Positions 1 through 6,739 of a stretch of 64,000 nucleotides of DNA are shown piece by piece (position 1 is the first letter of the stretch; each line of letters begins with the position of its first letter). The position numbers were made by a program, and so were the translations under genes. The stretch is taken from assembly GCA_934271255.1 (NCBI GenBank), contig CAKQQS010000002.1, positions 124,001 through 188,000 of the forward strand. Reading direction: 5' to 3'. The DNA comes from an uncultured Clostridia bacterium (lineage in GTDB: Bacteria; Bacillota; Clostridia; Christensenellales; Borkfalkiaceae). A model generated the notes under the pieces. It was not told the origin of the DNA. It did no database searches and saw nothing but the letters and a program-made list of their open reading frames with translations.

Positions 1-632
1 TTATCGGCAAACTTTTCGTACGCCGCTATATTCGTAGCGTTCGCCAACATCGCCGCGCAAACAACGGGCGCGGTAATAAGTTTTGAAGTCTTGTTTTCGT
101 TGATATACGACATTGTTTCAAGCGTTTTCGTATAGTTTTCTGATTCTATATCGACAGCCTGACCCCCTATCATACCGCAAAATCCCGCAACTTCGGATAA
201 GTATGCGGCGGGTTTAACTAGCGAGCCGTCCGTAACGCATTCTTTTAACAATAATTCGTACGAAAGGTTGAGCAATGCGTCTCCGCAAAGCAAAGCCATC
301 GCTTCGCCGTAAAGTTTGTGATTAGTCGGTTTGCCCCTTCTGAAATCGTCGTTGTCCATACATGGCAAATCGTCGTGTATAAGCGAATAATTATGAATCA
401 GTTCTATCGAAAGCGCAAAACTCAAATATTTCGTATAGTCAATATTTAAAGAATCCAACGTTGCCAAAAATAAAATCGGGCGTATTCTTTTACCGTCCGC
501 CAAAAGCGAATACGAAATAGAACTTATCAAATTATTTGAAAGCGTTTTACCTTTTAGCGAATCGACGAAACTTTGTAAATAACTTTCAAACGACCGCTTA
601 TAATTTGAATATTTTTCGTCGAAAAGGCTCAC
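1..632 (-). CDS. ispA: Polyprenyl synthetase, farnesyl/geranyl diphosphate synthase type (3' end cut by window edge)
   Basis: Condenses allylic diphosphates with isopentenyl diphosphate in the cytoplasm to make C15/C20 precursors. About 210 residues are visible. They include the first Asp-rich motif region with the flanking text HNYSLIHDDLPCMDNDD followed by FRRGKPTNH, the DGKRIRP segment, and GGQAVDIES further on; these are classic trans-prenyltransferase signatures. The start is GTG at 632, which forms a GTGA four-base overlap with the folD stop and sits behind a strong AAGGAGAAGAA Shine-Dalgarno, so the two genes are translationally coupled. The C-terminal second Asp-rich region lies beyond base 1. 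Family assignment is firm; the exact chain length of the product is inferred. Confidence 0.93.
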   Translation of the reverse strand, partial: MSLFDEKYSNYKRSFESYLQSFVDSLKGKTLSNNLISSISYSLLADGKRIRPILFLATLDSLNIDYTKYLSFALSIELIHNYSLIHDDLPCMDNDDFRRGKPTNHKLYGEAMALLCGDALLNLSYELLLKECVTDGSLVKPAAYLSEVAGFCGMIGGQAVDIESENYTKTLETMSYINENKTSKLITAPVVCAAMLANATNIAAYEKFAD

Positions 633-1468
633 TTTCTTCTCCTTAACGAAAGTTCATAAGTGTTTTGCATAAGCATTGCGACAGTCATCGGTCCCACTCC
701 TCCCGGGACGGGCGTGATGAACGACGCAACGTCGGATAGATTATCGAAATCCGTGTCGCCGACGAGCCCGTGTTCCGTTCTGTTTATGCCGACGTCTATT
801 ACGATTGCGTCTTTTTTTACCATATTTTTCGTAACGAACTTGGGTTTACCTACCGCTACGACCAAAATGTCGGCGTTTTTAGTATATTCTTCGATGTTTT
901 TAGTTTTGCTGTGGCAAGTGGTTACCGTACAGTTTTTGTTCAATAAAAGTAAAGCGATAGGTTTGCCGACGTTGTTGCTTCTGCCGACGACTACGGCGTT
1001 TTTGCCGTTGAAATCAACCCCCGTGCTTTCTATCAACCTTAAAACTCCTTTCGGAGTACAAGCGACGGCGCAAGGTTTTCCCGCCATCATTTTGCCCATA
1101 TTTTCGTCCGAAAAACCGTCAACGTCTTTTGTAGGCGGAATCATCGAAATGATTTTTTCTTCGTTTAACCCTTTCGGGAGCGGAAGTTGTACCAAAATAC
1201 CGTCGATATTATCGTCGTCGACGAGTTTTTGCACTTCCGTTTCGAGTTCGTTTTGCGAAACGGTTTCGGCAAGATTGACGTTTATCGAGTTAATACCTAT
1301 ATATTCGCACGCCTTTATTTTGTTTCTTACGTATACTTCGGACGCGGGGTCGTTGCCGACTTTGATAACGGCAAGAGAAATCTTAAAATCCAACGCCGAT
1401 ATTTTTACTTTTAAATCGTCTTTTATGCTCTGAGCAACCGCTTTTCCGTCAATGATTTTTGCTGACAT
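629..1468 (-). CDS. folD: Bifunctional methylenetetrahydrofolate dehydrogenase / methenyl-THF cyclohydrolase
   Basis: Interconverts 5,10-methylene-, methenyl- and 10-formyl-tetrahydrofolate for purine, thymidylate and formyl-Met supply. The 279-residue length is normal. Visible signatures are the YVRNK catalytic motif (residues 46-50), VQLPLPKG (93-100), KDVDGF (114-119), the nucleotide-binding VVGRSNNVGKP (160-170) and the terminal TPVPGGVGPMT. The ATG overlaps the nusB stop by one base (TAATG), and its own stop overlaps the ispA GTG, so nusB-folD-ispA is one tightly packed operon on the minus strand. A GGAG motif lies upstream of the ATG. Confidence 0.97.
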   Translation of the reverse strand: MSAKIIDGKAVAQSIKDDLKVKISALDFKISLAVIKVGNDPASEVYVRNKIKACEYIGINSINVNLAETVSQNELETEVQKLVDDDNIDGILVQLPLPKGLNEEKIISMIPPTKDVDGFSDENMGKMMAGKPCAVACTPKGVLRLIESTGVDFNGKNAVVVGRSNNVGKPIALLLLNKNCTVTTCHSKTKNIEEYTKNADILVVAVGKPKFVTKNMVKKDAIVIDVGINRTEHGLVGDTDFDNLSDVASFITPVPGGVGPMTVAMLMQNTYELSLRRRK

Positions 1469-1872
1469 TATTTTTTCTCCAACAGTATTTTATATTCGGC
1501 AAGTATTCCGTTTACGAAAGAAAGACTTTTTTCGGTGGAATATTTTGAAACGAGCGAAACCGCTTCGTCAATAGACACAACGAGCGGTATATCGTCAAAA
1601 TATTTCATTTCCGTCATTGCTATAAGCAAAGCGCATTTGTCCGTTTTGAAAAGCCTGTCAACGTGATAGTTAAACGCAAGGTCGGAAATGATTTTCATCG
1701 TTTCGTCGTAATGCGTCATTACGCTTTTCAGTAAAGTTTTCGCGAAAGCCGCGTCTTGTTCGTTGAGTTTTGCGTCGTTTATCATATAAGCGATGAACTC
1801 TTTTTCTAGTCCATCGTTAAACATATCGGCAAAAAGCAATTTATATACGGTTTCTCTTGCATCTCTTCTCAT
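1468..1872 (-). CDS. nusB: Transcription antitermination factor NusB
   Basis: RNA-binding antitermination protein that works with NusE/S10 on boxA in rRNA transcripts. The product of about 134 residues begins MRRDARETVYKLLF, typical of NusB, and ends in the conserved SLSFVNGILAEY helix. A longer frame from a TTG at 1887 exists, but the ATG at 1872 has an AGGA motif at the right distance and the TTG would lie at the edge of a terminator hairpin, so I choose the ATG. It is followed by folD with a one-base overlap. Confidence 0.93.
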   Translation of the reverse strand: MRRDARETVYKLLFADMFNDGLEKEFIAYMINDAKLNEQDAAFAKTLLKSVMTHYDETMKIISDLAFNYHVDRLFKTDKCALLIAMTEMKYFDDIPLVVSIDEAVSLVSKYSTEKSLSFVNGILAEYKILLEKK

Positions 1873-1884
1873 ATTAGTTCCTCG

Positions 1885-1910
1885 CAAAAAATGCCACAGT
1901 AACGTGGCAT
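1885..1910 (-). terminator. Rho-independent terminator/attenuator after the Asp23 gene, abutting nusB
   Basis: On the minus strand a 7-bp stem (ATGCCAC 1891-1897 paired with GTGGCAT 1904-1910) is followed directly by six T. It begins five bases after the Asp23 gene stop. The nusB Shine-Dalgarno starts only a few bases beyond the T run, so read-through would feed nusB directly. Confidence 0.7.
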
Positions 1911-1914
1911 TTTA

Positions 1915-2256
1915 TCAATTCTTTTGTTCGGTTATTTCTTCGTCCAAAACGACGTCGACGATGTTTACGTCGACTTTGCCGATTTTGTATTCCGACATTG
2001 TTTCAACGTTTCTTTTGATATTTTCCTGGATTTTAAACGCTATATCCGTTACGCAATGTTCTTTGTTGATGATAACGTTAGCCTGAACGTCTACGCTGTC
2101 GGCTGTATGCGTGATTTTTATGGCGTCTCTCGAAGCGTGCAGGGAAACGTCTTCTATTTCCGAAATAGCCAAAACGACTATATTTCTGACGATGCCCTTA
2201 TTATACGTTATTTTACCTTCTTTCGCGCCTTGTTGGTTACGTGAAAAGTATGCCAT
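1915..2256 (-). CDS. Asp23/Gls24 family envelope-stress protein
   Basis: Small 113-residue Asp23/Gls24-domain protein. In Firmicutes these proteins are commonly found between the fatty-acid/sporulation genes and nusB, and some act at the membrane in envelope-stress responses. The core GIVRNIVVLAISEIEDV and the alternating-strand segment with NVIINKEHCVTDIAFKIQE match the family. An AGGTGATTT Shine-Dalgarno precedes the ATG. It lies 78 bases downstream of spoIIIAH and is closed by its own terminator at 1885-1910. The family is clear; the cellular role here is not. Confidence 0.88.
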   Translation of the reverse strand: MAYFSRNQQGAKEGKITYNKGIVRNIVVLAISEIEDVSLHASRDAIKITHTADSVDVQANVIINKEHCVTDIAFKIQENIKRNVETMSEYKIGKVDVNIVDVVLDEEITEQKN

Positions 2257-2333
2257 AAATCACCTCACAAAATACTACAAATACAATGTTACTTATATAA
2301 TAACATATTTTTTGCGTTTTGTGTAGTAATTTT

Positions 2334-2813
2334 TTAAGAAATTGATATTATTTTAACCTTTTCGGGCGATTTTGACATCTCTTCGTGAATTATCGTATAA
2401 ATCGCTATCGATTCGTCTTCGCTTAAATTGTCGTCTTTGACTATTACGTTGACGTTTTCGCTGTCTACCCCTATCAAAACCACAGCGTCTTCAAACCCGT
2501 ACGATTTTATCAAAGATTCGAGCAACAATTCGTTTTCGGAGTTTTTCGCCAAAGTTTGTTTTAACTGTATGGCTTTACTTTTTTCGGCGTTGCTTGTTTG
2601 TTCGTTGGAAATGATTTCGTCTAATTGCAGCAACGTTTCGTTTCTCGACGACGCTCTTTCCGTTCTTCTTTGGCAAAAATAGTCGCCGTTAGTCGTAACC
2701 GATACTGTTGAGTTGTCCGTCAGATTGCCGGTAAAAACAAAGTTGCATACGGCGGTTGCGATAAGTAATACCATTAAAGTTGAAAGTAAAACGATTTTTT
2801 TCTTTTTGTTCAT
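2334..2813 (-). CDS. spoIIIAH: Stage III sporulation protein AH
   Basis: Mother-cell component of the SpoIIIA-SpoIIQ channel joining mother cell and forespore. The 159-residue protein has an N-terminal membrane anchor (about residues 6-28), a short linker and a conserved C-terminal domain. That domain starts near CQRRTERASSRNETLLQLDE and continues through LIKSYGFEDAVVLIG, recognisable as the YscJ/FliF-like ring-building fold of SpoIIIAH. Last gene of the spoIIIA operon, 12 bases after spoIIIAG, with an AAAGGAG Shine-Dalgarno. Synthesis is expected under sigma-E. Confidence 0.93.
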   Translation of the reverse strand: MNKKKKIVLLSTLMVLLIATAVCNFVFTGNLTDNSTVSVTTNGDYFCQRRTERASSRNETLLQLDEIISNEQTSNAEKSKAIQLKQTLAKNSENELLLESLIKSYGFEDAVVLIGVDSENVNVIVKDDNLSEDESIAIYTIIHEEMSKSPEKVKIISIS

Positions 2814-2825
2814 AGTTTTTCTCCT

Positions 2826-3329
2826 TTATTTCATTGAAATGATTTCAATTTTATTTAAGTCAATTCCGGTAAGCGTAGTTATCGCGTTTTGAACGCGTTG
2901 CACCGTAATAATATTTTTCGCGCCTTCGCAAATTACCACTATACCGATTATTTTCGGGTAAACCTCTTTCAGAACCACAGGTTTACCGTTTACCATAATA
3001 GGCGTTTCTTTGGTTGTAACGGTGCCGAGCGTATCCGTTGCGGTCGTTATTTCTTTTGCGATAACGGACTCCTGACACCCGTCCACCGTCAGAATTACGC
3101 TGACTTTTCCAACTCCGTCGATTTTGGCGAGTTTGTTTTCAAGTTCTTTTTCCAGCGAGTCGACGTACCCGCTGTATGAAACGGCAACCGTCGTATCCGT
3201 ACTTTCTTTCTTTTTAAAAATACTCAATAACGTTATCAAAACGAAAAATGCCGTCAATATAACGATAAAGATTTTAAACGGTGTTCCGCGTTTAATTTTT
3301 TCAATGTTTTCCTTAAGCTTTTCAAACAT
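2826..3329 (-). CDS. spoIIIAG: Stage III sporulation protein AG
   Basis: Ring-forming component of the sporulation channel. 167 residues: a cytoplasmic N terminus, one transmembrane segment (about 19-37), and a periplasmic-side domain with LEKELENKLAKIDGVGKVSV and the conserved PKIIGIVVICEGAKN segment typical of SpoIIIAG. An AAGGTG Shine-Dalgarno lies ahead of the ATG. It follows the very short spoIIIAF by 18 bases and precedes spoIIIAH by 12. Confidence 0.95.
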   Translation of the reverse strand: MFEKLKENIEKIKRGTPFKIFIVILTAFFVLITLLSIFKKKESTDTTVAVSYSGYVDSLEKELENKLAKIDGVGKVSVILTVDGCQESVIAKEITTATDTLGTVTTKETPIMVNGKPVVLKEVYPKIIGIVVICEGAKNIITVQRVQNAITTLTGIDLNKIEIISMK

Positions 3330-3347
3330 AAGACACCTTGTACACTT

Positions 3348-3569
3348 TTAATATATGACTGAAAATCCGCGATATGCGTAATATGAAAATATTTCCCCGA
3401 TATTTTCCGCGTTTATAAGCATTTGAATAGGTTCTACCAAAATCGTCAACAACGCCAACGAAAATAAAACGTTAATCAAAACTCTCGTTTTTCCTTCGGG
3501 AGCCAAAGATTCTATTATCGATATGAAAGATACCGTGGTTATAACTTTTATCAACCATAATTTAAACAT
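3348..3569 (-). CDS. spoIIIAF: Truncated stage III sporulation protein AF (membrane part only)
   Basis: Position between spoIIIAE and spoIIIAG and the N-terminal sequence (WLIKVITTVSFISIIESLAPEGKTR, then a second hydrophobic helix and VEPIQ) identify this as SpoIIIAF. It has only 73 residues and two transmembrane segments. Family members are usually near 180-200 residues with a soluble C-terminal domain. Only 18 bases separate its stop from spoIIIAG, so no remnant of the missing domain can be hidden downstream. It begins one base after the spoIIIAE stop. Confidence 0.85.
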   Translation of the reverse strand: MFKLWLIKVITTVSFISIIESLAPEGKTRVLINVLFSLALLTILVEPIQMLINAENIGEIFSYYAYRGFSVIY

Positions 3570-3570
3570 T

Positions 3571-4668
3571 TTACACCATAATATTTGCCGATAAAACCAT
3601 AATAAACAATAAAACGAATATCATCAATGCGAAACTTATCGTTACTGCTGTAAGATAATTTAAACTTTTACTCAACGAATCGATAAAACCTAATAAACTT
3701 TTACCGCAAAACGATTCTAAAACGGCTGATAACAACTTTAAAAACAACTGCATGGATATTATAGCGAACAGCGGAGATATAACTATCGAAAACGTAAGCA
3801 ATATTCCCGCATAACCGACCGCGCTTTTAATTATTATCGCTCCCGCGAAAATCATATCTAAACTTCCGCCGACGAGATTTCCGACGATCGGAACGCTTCC
3901 CGTAACGGTATATTTCAAGGCTTTGACCGACATTCCGTCGATTGTAGACGCAGTGATTCCCTGTACGGTCATAAGCAAACCGAATATTGCGGAAAAAAGC
4001 CCTATCACCCATTTTGCCATACTTTGAAAAAACTCGGCAAACTTTTTAATTTTAATCTTATCGCTGAAATTACCTATTACCGAAAAAACAACCATAAAAG
4101 TAATGAGCGGCATAATAAAATACAAGTAAACGTTCGCAATCGTGTTCGTTAAAAATATAACCGTAGGTTGATAAATGCTTGCCGAAGTGTTCGCACCCGT
4201 AGAAATCAATAAAGCGCTCATTACGGGTGACATAATCTCTATTAAATTATTTAGGTTTTTCAAAGATTTTTCAACATTTATAATAAGTGATTCGGTTATG
4301 CCTAATATCAACGTTATCGCGCTACAATAACACACCAGACACACCGTGTTTTTTATACCGGCCGAAAATGAAAACGCCCCTAACGCTTCGATAATTGCGG
4401 TCAATATCGCGATAGCCGATATTATAGCGACGGCAGGTAAGAGTTGATAAAACTTATTTAAAAACACGGTTACGATATTTGATAAAAGACTTTCGTAACT
4501 TATATGTAAATCGCCGTTTATTATTTTTTTGACAACGCTAAGAAAAGAAATATCGTTGAAAATAAACTGACCGTTAAACGATAACACTTCGTTTAATTTA
4601 TCGAAATCTATTTCGTTCAACTCTTTATCAATCGTGTCGCTCAATTCGTTCGAGTATGCTTTAATCAA
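3571..4668 (-). CDS. spoIIIAE: Stage III sporulation protein AE
   Basis: Polytopic membrane protein of the SpoIIIA channel. From the TTG at 4668 it has 365 residues with many transmembrane segments and the family stretch ASTIDGMSVKALKYTVTGSVPIVG near residue 240. The frame stays open upstream of this TTG and encodes IIVIFFIFAVLSVIFNLIKAYS, a good signal peptide of the kind known in this family. No ATG, GTG or TTG precedes it, but an ATA at 4716-4714 overlaps the spoIIIAD TAA stop. True translation probably begins near 4716; the TTG is the first conventional codon and has no Shine-Dalgarno. Confidence 0.9.
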   Translation of the reverse strand: MIKAYSNELSDTIDKELNEIDFDKLNEVLSFNGQFIFNDISFLSVVKKIINGDLHISYESLLSNIVTVFLNKFYQLLPAVAIISAIAILTAIIEALGAFSFSAGIKNTVCLVCYCSAITLILGITESLIINVEKSLKNLNNLIEIMSPVMSALLISTGANTSASIYQPTVIFLTNTIANVYLYFIMPLITFMVVFSVIGNFSDKIKIKKFAEFFQSMAKWVIGLFSAIFGLLMTVQGITASTIDGMSVKALKYTVTGSVPIVGNLVGGSLDMIFAGAIIIKSAVGYAGILLTFSIVISPLFAIISMQLFLKLLSAVLESFCGKSLLGFIDSLSKSLNYLTAVTISFALMIFVLLFIMVLSANIMV

Positions 4669-4712
4669 ATTGAAAATTACGCTAAGAACGGCAAATATGA
4701 AAAATATTACGA

Positions 4713-5099
4713 TTATTTTATTATACTTGTAAGTATTTTTAGTAGATTTATCACTATCGGTAGCGAAACCGCAATAATTGCGAATTTGCCCGCTAAAATC
4801 ACTTTGTCCGATAAACTTTTCACCCCCAGATCGTCTATTGCGTTTGCGGTAAACTCAGTAAGATAGCCTATTCCTACCGCTTTCAGAATGGTTGTTAAAA
4901 TATTTTCGTCGATATTTACGTTGCGAAAAAAATTATTTATACTGTTGATGCTTGACGACAACAGGTTGTACGTAAAAATTATCATAATTATTCCCGCGCC
5001 GACGATCGTTATTTGATACAAATCGCTTCCGATATGTTTCAAATACGCTATTGTAAGCGCAAACCCTATTGCCAGCGCAAATAATTTTATAATAGCCAT
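4713..5099 (-). CDS. spoIIIAD: Stage III sporulation protein AD
   Basis: Small membrane protein (128 residues, about four hydrophobic segments) of the SpoIIIA complex. The C-terminal conserved part, LGVKSLSDKVILAGKFAIIAVSLPIV, matches SpoIIIAD. The ATG lies two bases after the spoIIIAC stop without a clear Shine-Dalgarno, suggesting translational coupling. Its 3' end overlaps the upstream extension of spoIIIAE. Confidence 0.94.
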   Translation of the reverse strand: MAIIKLFALAIGFALTIAYLKHIGSDLYQITIVGAGIIMIIFTYNLLSSSINSINNFFRNVNIDENILTTILKAVGIGYLTEFTANAIDDLGVKSLSDKVILAGKFAIIAVSLPIVINLLKILTSIIK

Positions 5100-5101
5100 A
5101 T

Positions 5102-5299
5102 CTAAAACATACTGAAAATACTTTTAATGGTAGTGAAAAGTTCGGCTATCATATTAAGCACCATCATAAGTACGATTATAAGTCCTACAAGGCTTACAAG
5201 CGTTGCAATGTCGTCCCTGTCCGATTTTTTTAATATTTGAGTTACAACGGTAATAATTATTCCGATTGCCGCTATTTTAAAAATTATATTTATATCCAT
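5102..5299 (-). CDS. spoIIIAC: Stage III sporulation protein AC
   Basis: 65-residue protein of two transmembrane helices with the family pattern IFKIAAIGIIITVVTQIL...RDDIATLVSLVG. Normal length for SpoIIIAC. It sits between spoIIIAB and spoIIIAD in the conserved operon order and is part of the mother-cell side of the channel; spoIIIAD follows after two bases. Confidence 0.94.
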   Translation of the reverse strand: MDINIIFKIAAIGIIITVVTQILKKSDRDDIATLVSLVGLIIVLMMVLNMIAELFTTIKSIFSMF

Positions 5300-5322
5300 C
5301 TTTACTCGCTATATAAAGTTGT

Positions 5323-5799
5323 TTAAATGATTATTATAAAAATCGTTATTCCCGCCAAAAGCGCGATTTTATACGATACGGGCTTCATTTCTTTGTATTT
5401 TTTAAACGCTTTGTCTTTTTCTGCGGAAAATTGCCTATGCTTGTCTTTAACGTAATTTATTTGCGTTTCATAATCCGACTTACCCACTTTATTCAAATAA
5501 TCGATGATCTCTTTTTTATCGTTTTTCGGTAAATCTTTCAAAAAAGTTTTATTATTCGTTACTTCGTTTTTCAAATAATCCGAAGACTCGAACAAGGGTT
5601 TGACGTCGCTTTTAAAATCGCACTCTTTCGCTACTTTATGAACGTCGTCTTTATAATATTCTATCGCGGTATAAAGTTTTTCGTTGAACAAGGTCAATTC
5701 GCCGTACGTTTCGTATATTCGTTTGAGTTTTTCGCAATAAAGATTTGCGATAAGAAGTGAAAATCCTATCGATAAAAACCCGAAAATAATTTTAATCAT
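5323..5799 (-). CDS. spoIIIAB: Stage III sporulation protein AB
   Basis: 158-residue protein with transmembrane helices at both ends and a charged, helical middle, the GspF-like layout of SpoIIIAB. The N terminus (FGFLSIGFSLLIANLYCEKLKR) and the C-terminal KPVSYKIALLAGITIFIIII fit. It overlaps the end of spoIIIAA by 8 bases and has a GGGGAAG motif upstream. It is expected to partner with the SpoIIIAA ATPase. Confidence 0.9.
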   Translation of the reverse strand: MIKIIFGFLSIGFSLLIANLYCEKLKRIYETYGELTLFNEKLYTAIEYYKDDVHKVAKECDFKSDVKPLFESSDYLKNEVTNNKTFLKDLPKNDKKEIIDYLNKVGKSDYETQINYVKDKHRQFSAEKDKAFKKYKEMKPVSYKIALLAGITIFIIII

Positions 5800-6646
5800 A
5801 CGAGATTTCTTCCCCTTTGCCGTTAAATATTTTCTTGATTTTTCCTATGATTTCGGCGTCAAGTTCGACGTAATAATCAAAGACGTACGGGCTAAATAAT
5901 TTTATATCGTTTGCATGTGAAGTTGCTATTACCTTTACGCCCGCGTTGATAGCCCTTAAAACTGCCGAATAGTCTTCGTCGCCGTACAACTCGTCGGTTA
6001 TAATAACGTCGGGTGAAAGACTTCTTACGCCGTTTTCAAACGCGTATTTTTTTGAACAGTTTTTAAGAACGTCGACGCCGAAAAACTTATTGTTCGACAC
6101 GATTTCATCACGCTCGTCCACTACTAAAACGGTGTTTTCTCGTTTTTCGGACAGGTTGCGAATCAAGTCGCGTATCAAAGTTGTTTTACCCATGCCCGGT
6201 TTTGAAAATATCATCACGTTCGCTAGTTTGCTTTTTAATATTTTTTCATATAACCCATTTGAGCAACCGATTACGTTATGATGCAACCTTATATTTATCG
6301 AAGAATAATTCTTTATGGTTTTTATTTCTTTTCCGTCGAAAACGAACTCCCCCGCAAGCCCTATTCGTTCTCCGTTTTCTCCCGTTAAAAATCCGTGTAC
6401 GATTTTGTCGTTAAAGGCGTATAAAGAACGAAAAGTCAGTTTTTCGATTATACCGCCAAGCTCGCCTTTTTCCAAACAAACAGGCATATTTTTGCCCGTT
6501 AAACGATTGTTTTCGGTAAGCGGTTGTAATTTATTTGCATATTTTAAAAGAACTTGTCCGTCGTCGTAAAGTCTTATTTCGTTAAGCCGTAAAAAATCAA
6601 GTTTTTCAATTGAGTTTTTAATTCTTTCGGGCAAATAGTTAAACAT
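5792..6646 (-). CDS. spoIIIAA: Stage III sporulation protein AA (secretion-type ATPase)
   Basis: ATPase related to secretion ATPases that energises the SpoIIIA channel. From the ATG at 6646 it has 284 residues, with a Walker A (KPGMGKTT, about 149-156), a Walker B (VLVVDERDE, 173-181) and the GVRSLSPDVIITDELYGDED segment. A longer frame from TTG at 6673 would start upstream of the predicted transcription start of the sigma-E-like promoter at 6661-6690, so the ATG is preferred. First gene of an eight-gene operon (AA to AH) in canonical order. Confidence 0.95.
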   Translation of the reverse strand: MFNYLPERIKNSIEKLDFLRLNEIRLYDDGQVLLKYANKLQPLTENNRLTGKNMPVCLEKGELGGIIEKLTFRSLYAFNDKIVHGFLTGENGERIGLAGEFVFDGKEIKTIKNYSSINIRLHHNVIGCSNGLYEKILKSKLANVMIFSKPGMGKTTLIRDLIRNLSEKRENTVLVVDERDEIVSNNKFFGVDVLKNCSKKYAFENGVRSLSPDVIITDELYGDEDYSAVLRAINAGVKVIATSHANDIKLFSPYVFDYYVELDAEIIGKIKKIFNGKGEEISYD

Positions 6647-6660
6647 AACTTTATACAATA

Positions 6661-6690
6661 AATGTATTCGCAACGAGTTATAAATATAAC
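6661..6690 (-). promoter_or_regulatory. Sigma-E-like promoter of the spoIIIA operon
   Basis: On the minus strand GTTATATT (6690-6683) and AATACATT (6668-6661) are separated by 14 bases. This is close to the known Bacillus/Clostridium sigma-E pattern GTMATATT-14-CATACAMT. The predicted start lies only about 8 bases before the spoIIIAA ATG. The spoIIIA operon is a known sigma-E target, and sigE is encoded at 32.4-33.1 kb. Confidence 0.7.
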
Positions 6691-6719
6691 AAAACCCGTC
6701 GCATTTTGTTGCGACGGGT
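6684..6719 (-). terminator. Terminator of the heterodimeric ABC exporter operon
   Basis: Nine-base stem ACCCGTCGC (6694-6702) with GCGACGGGT (6711-6719) and an 8-base loop. It is followed on the minus strand by TTTTGTTATATTT and lies just after the stop at 6740. Its T tract runs straight into the -35 region of the spoIIIA promoter. Confidence 0.85.
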
Positions 6720-6739
6720 GTCGGAAAAAATATTTATTG

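Noticed and set aside
660..1433. 257-codon open frame on the plus strand
   Set aside because: It is antisense to folD, whose protein is clearly conserved; the plus-strand translation has no recognisable motif and no ribosome site.
2289..2309. ATGTTA/TAACAT inverted repeat between spoIIIAH and the Asp23 gene
   Set aside because: Arms are only six bases, AT-rich, with no T run; not distinguishable from chance.
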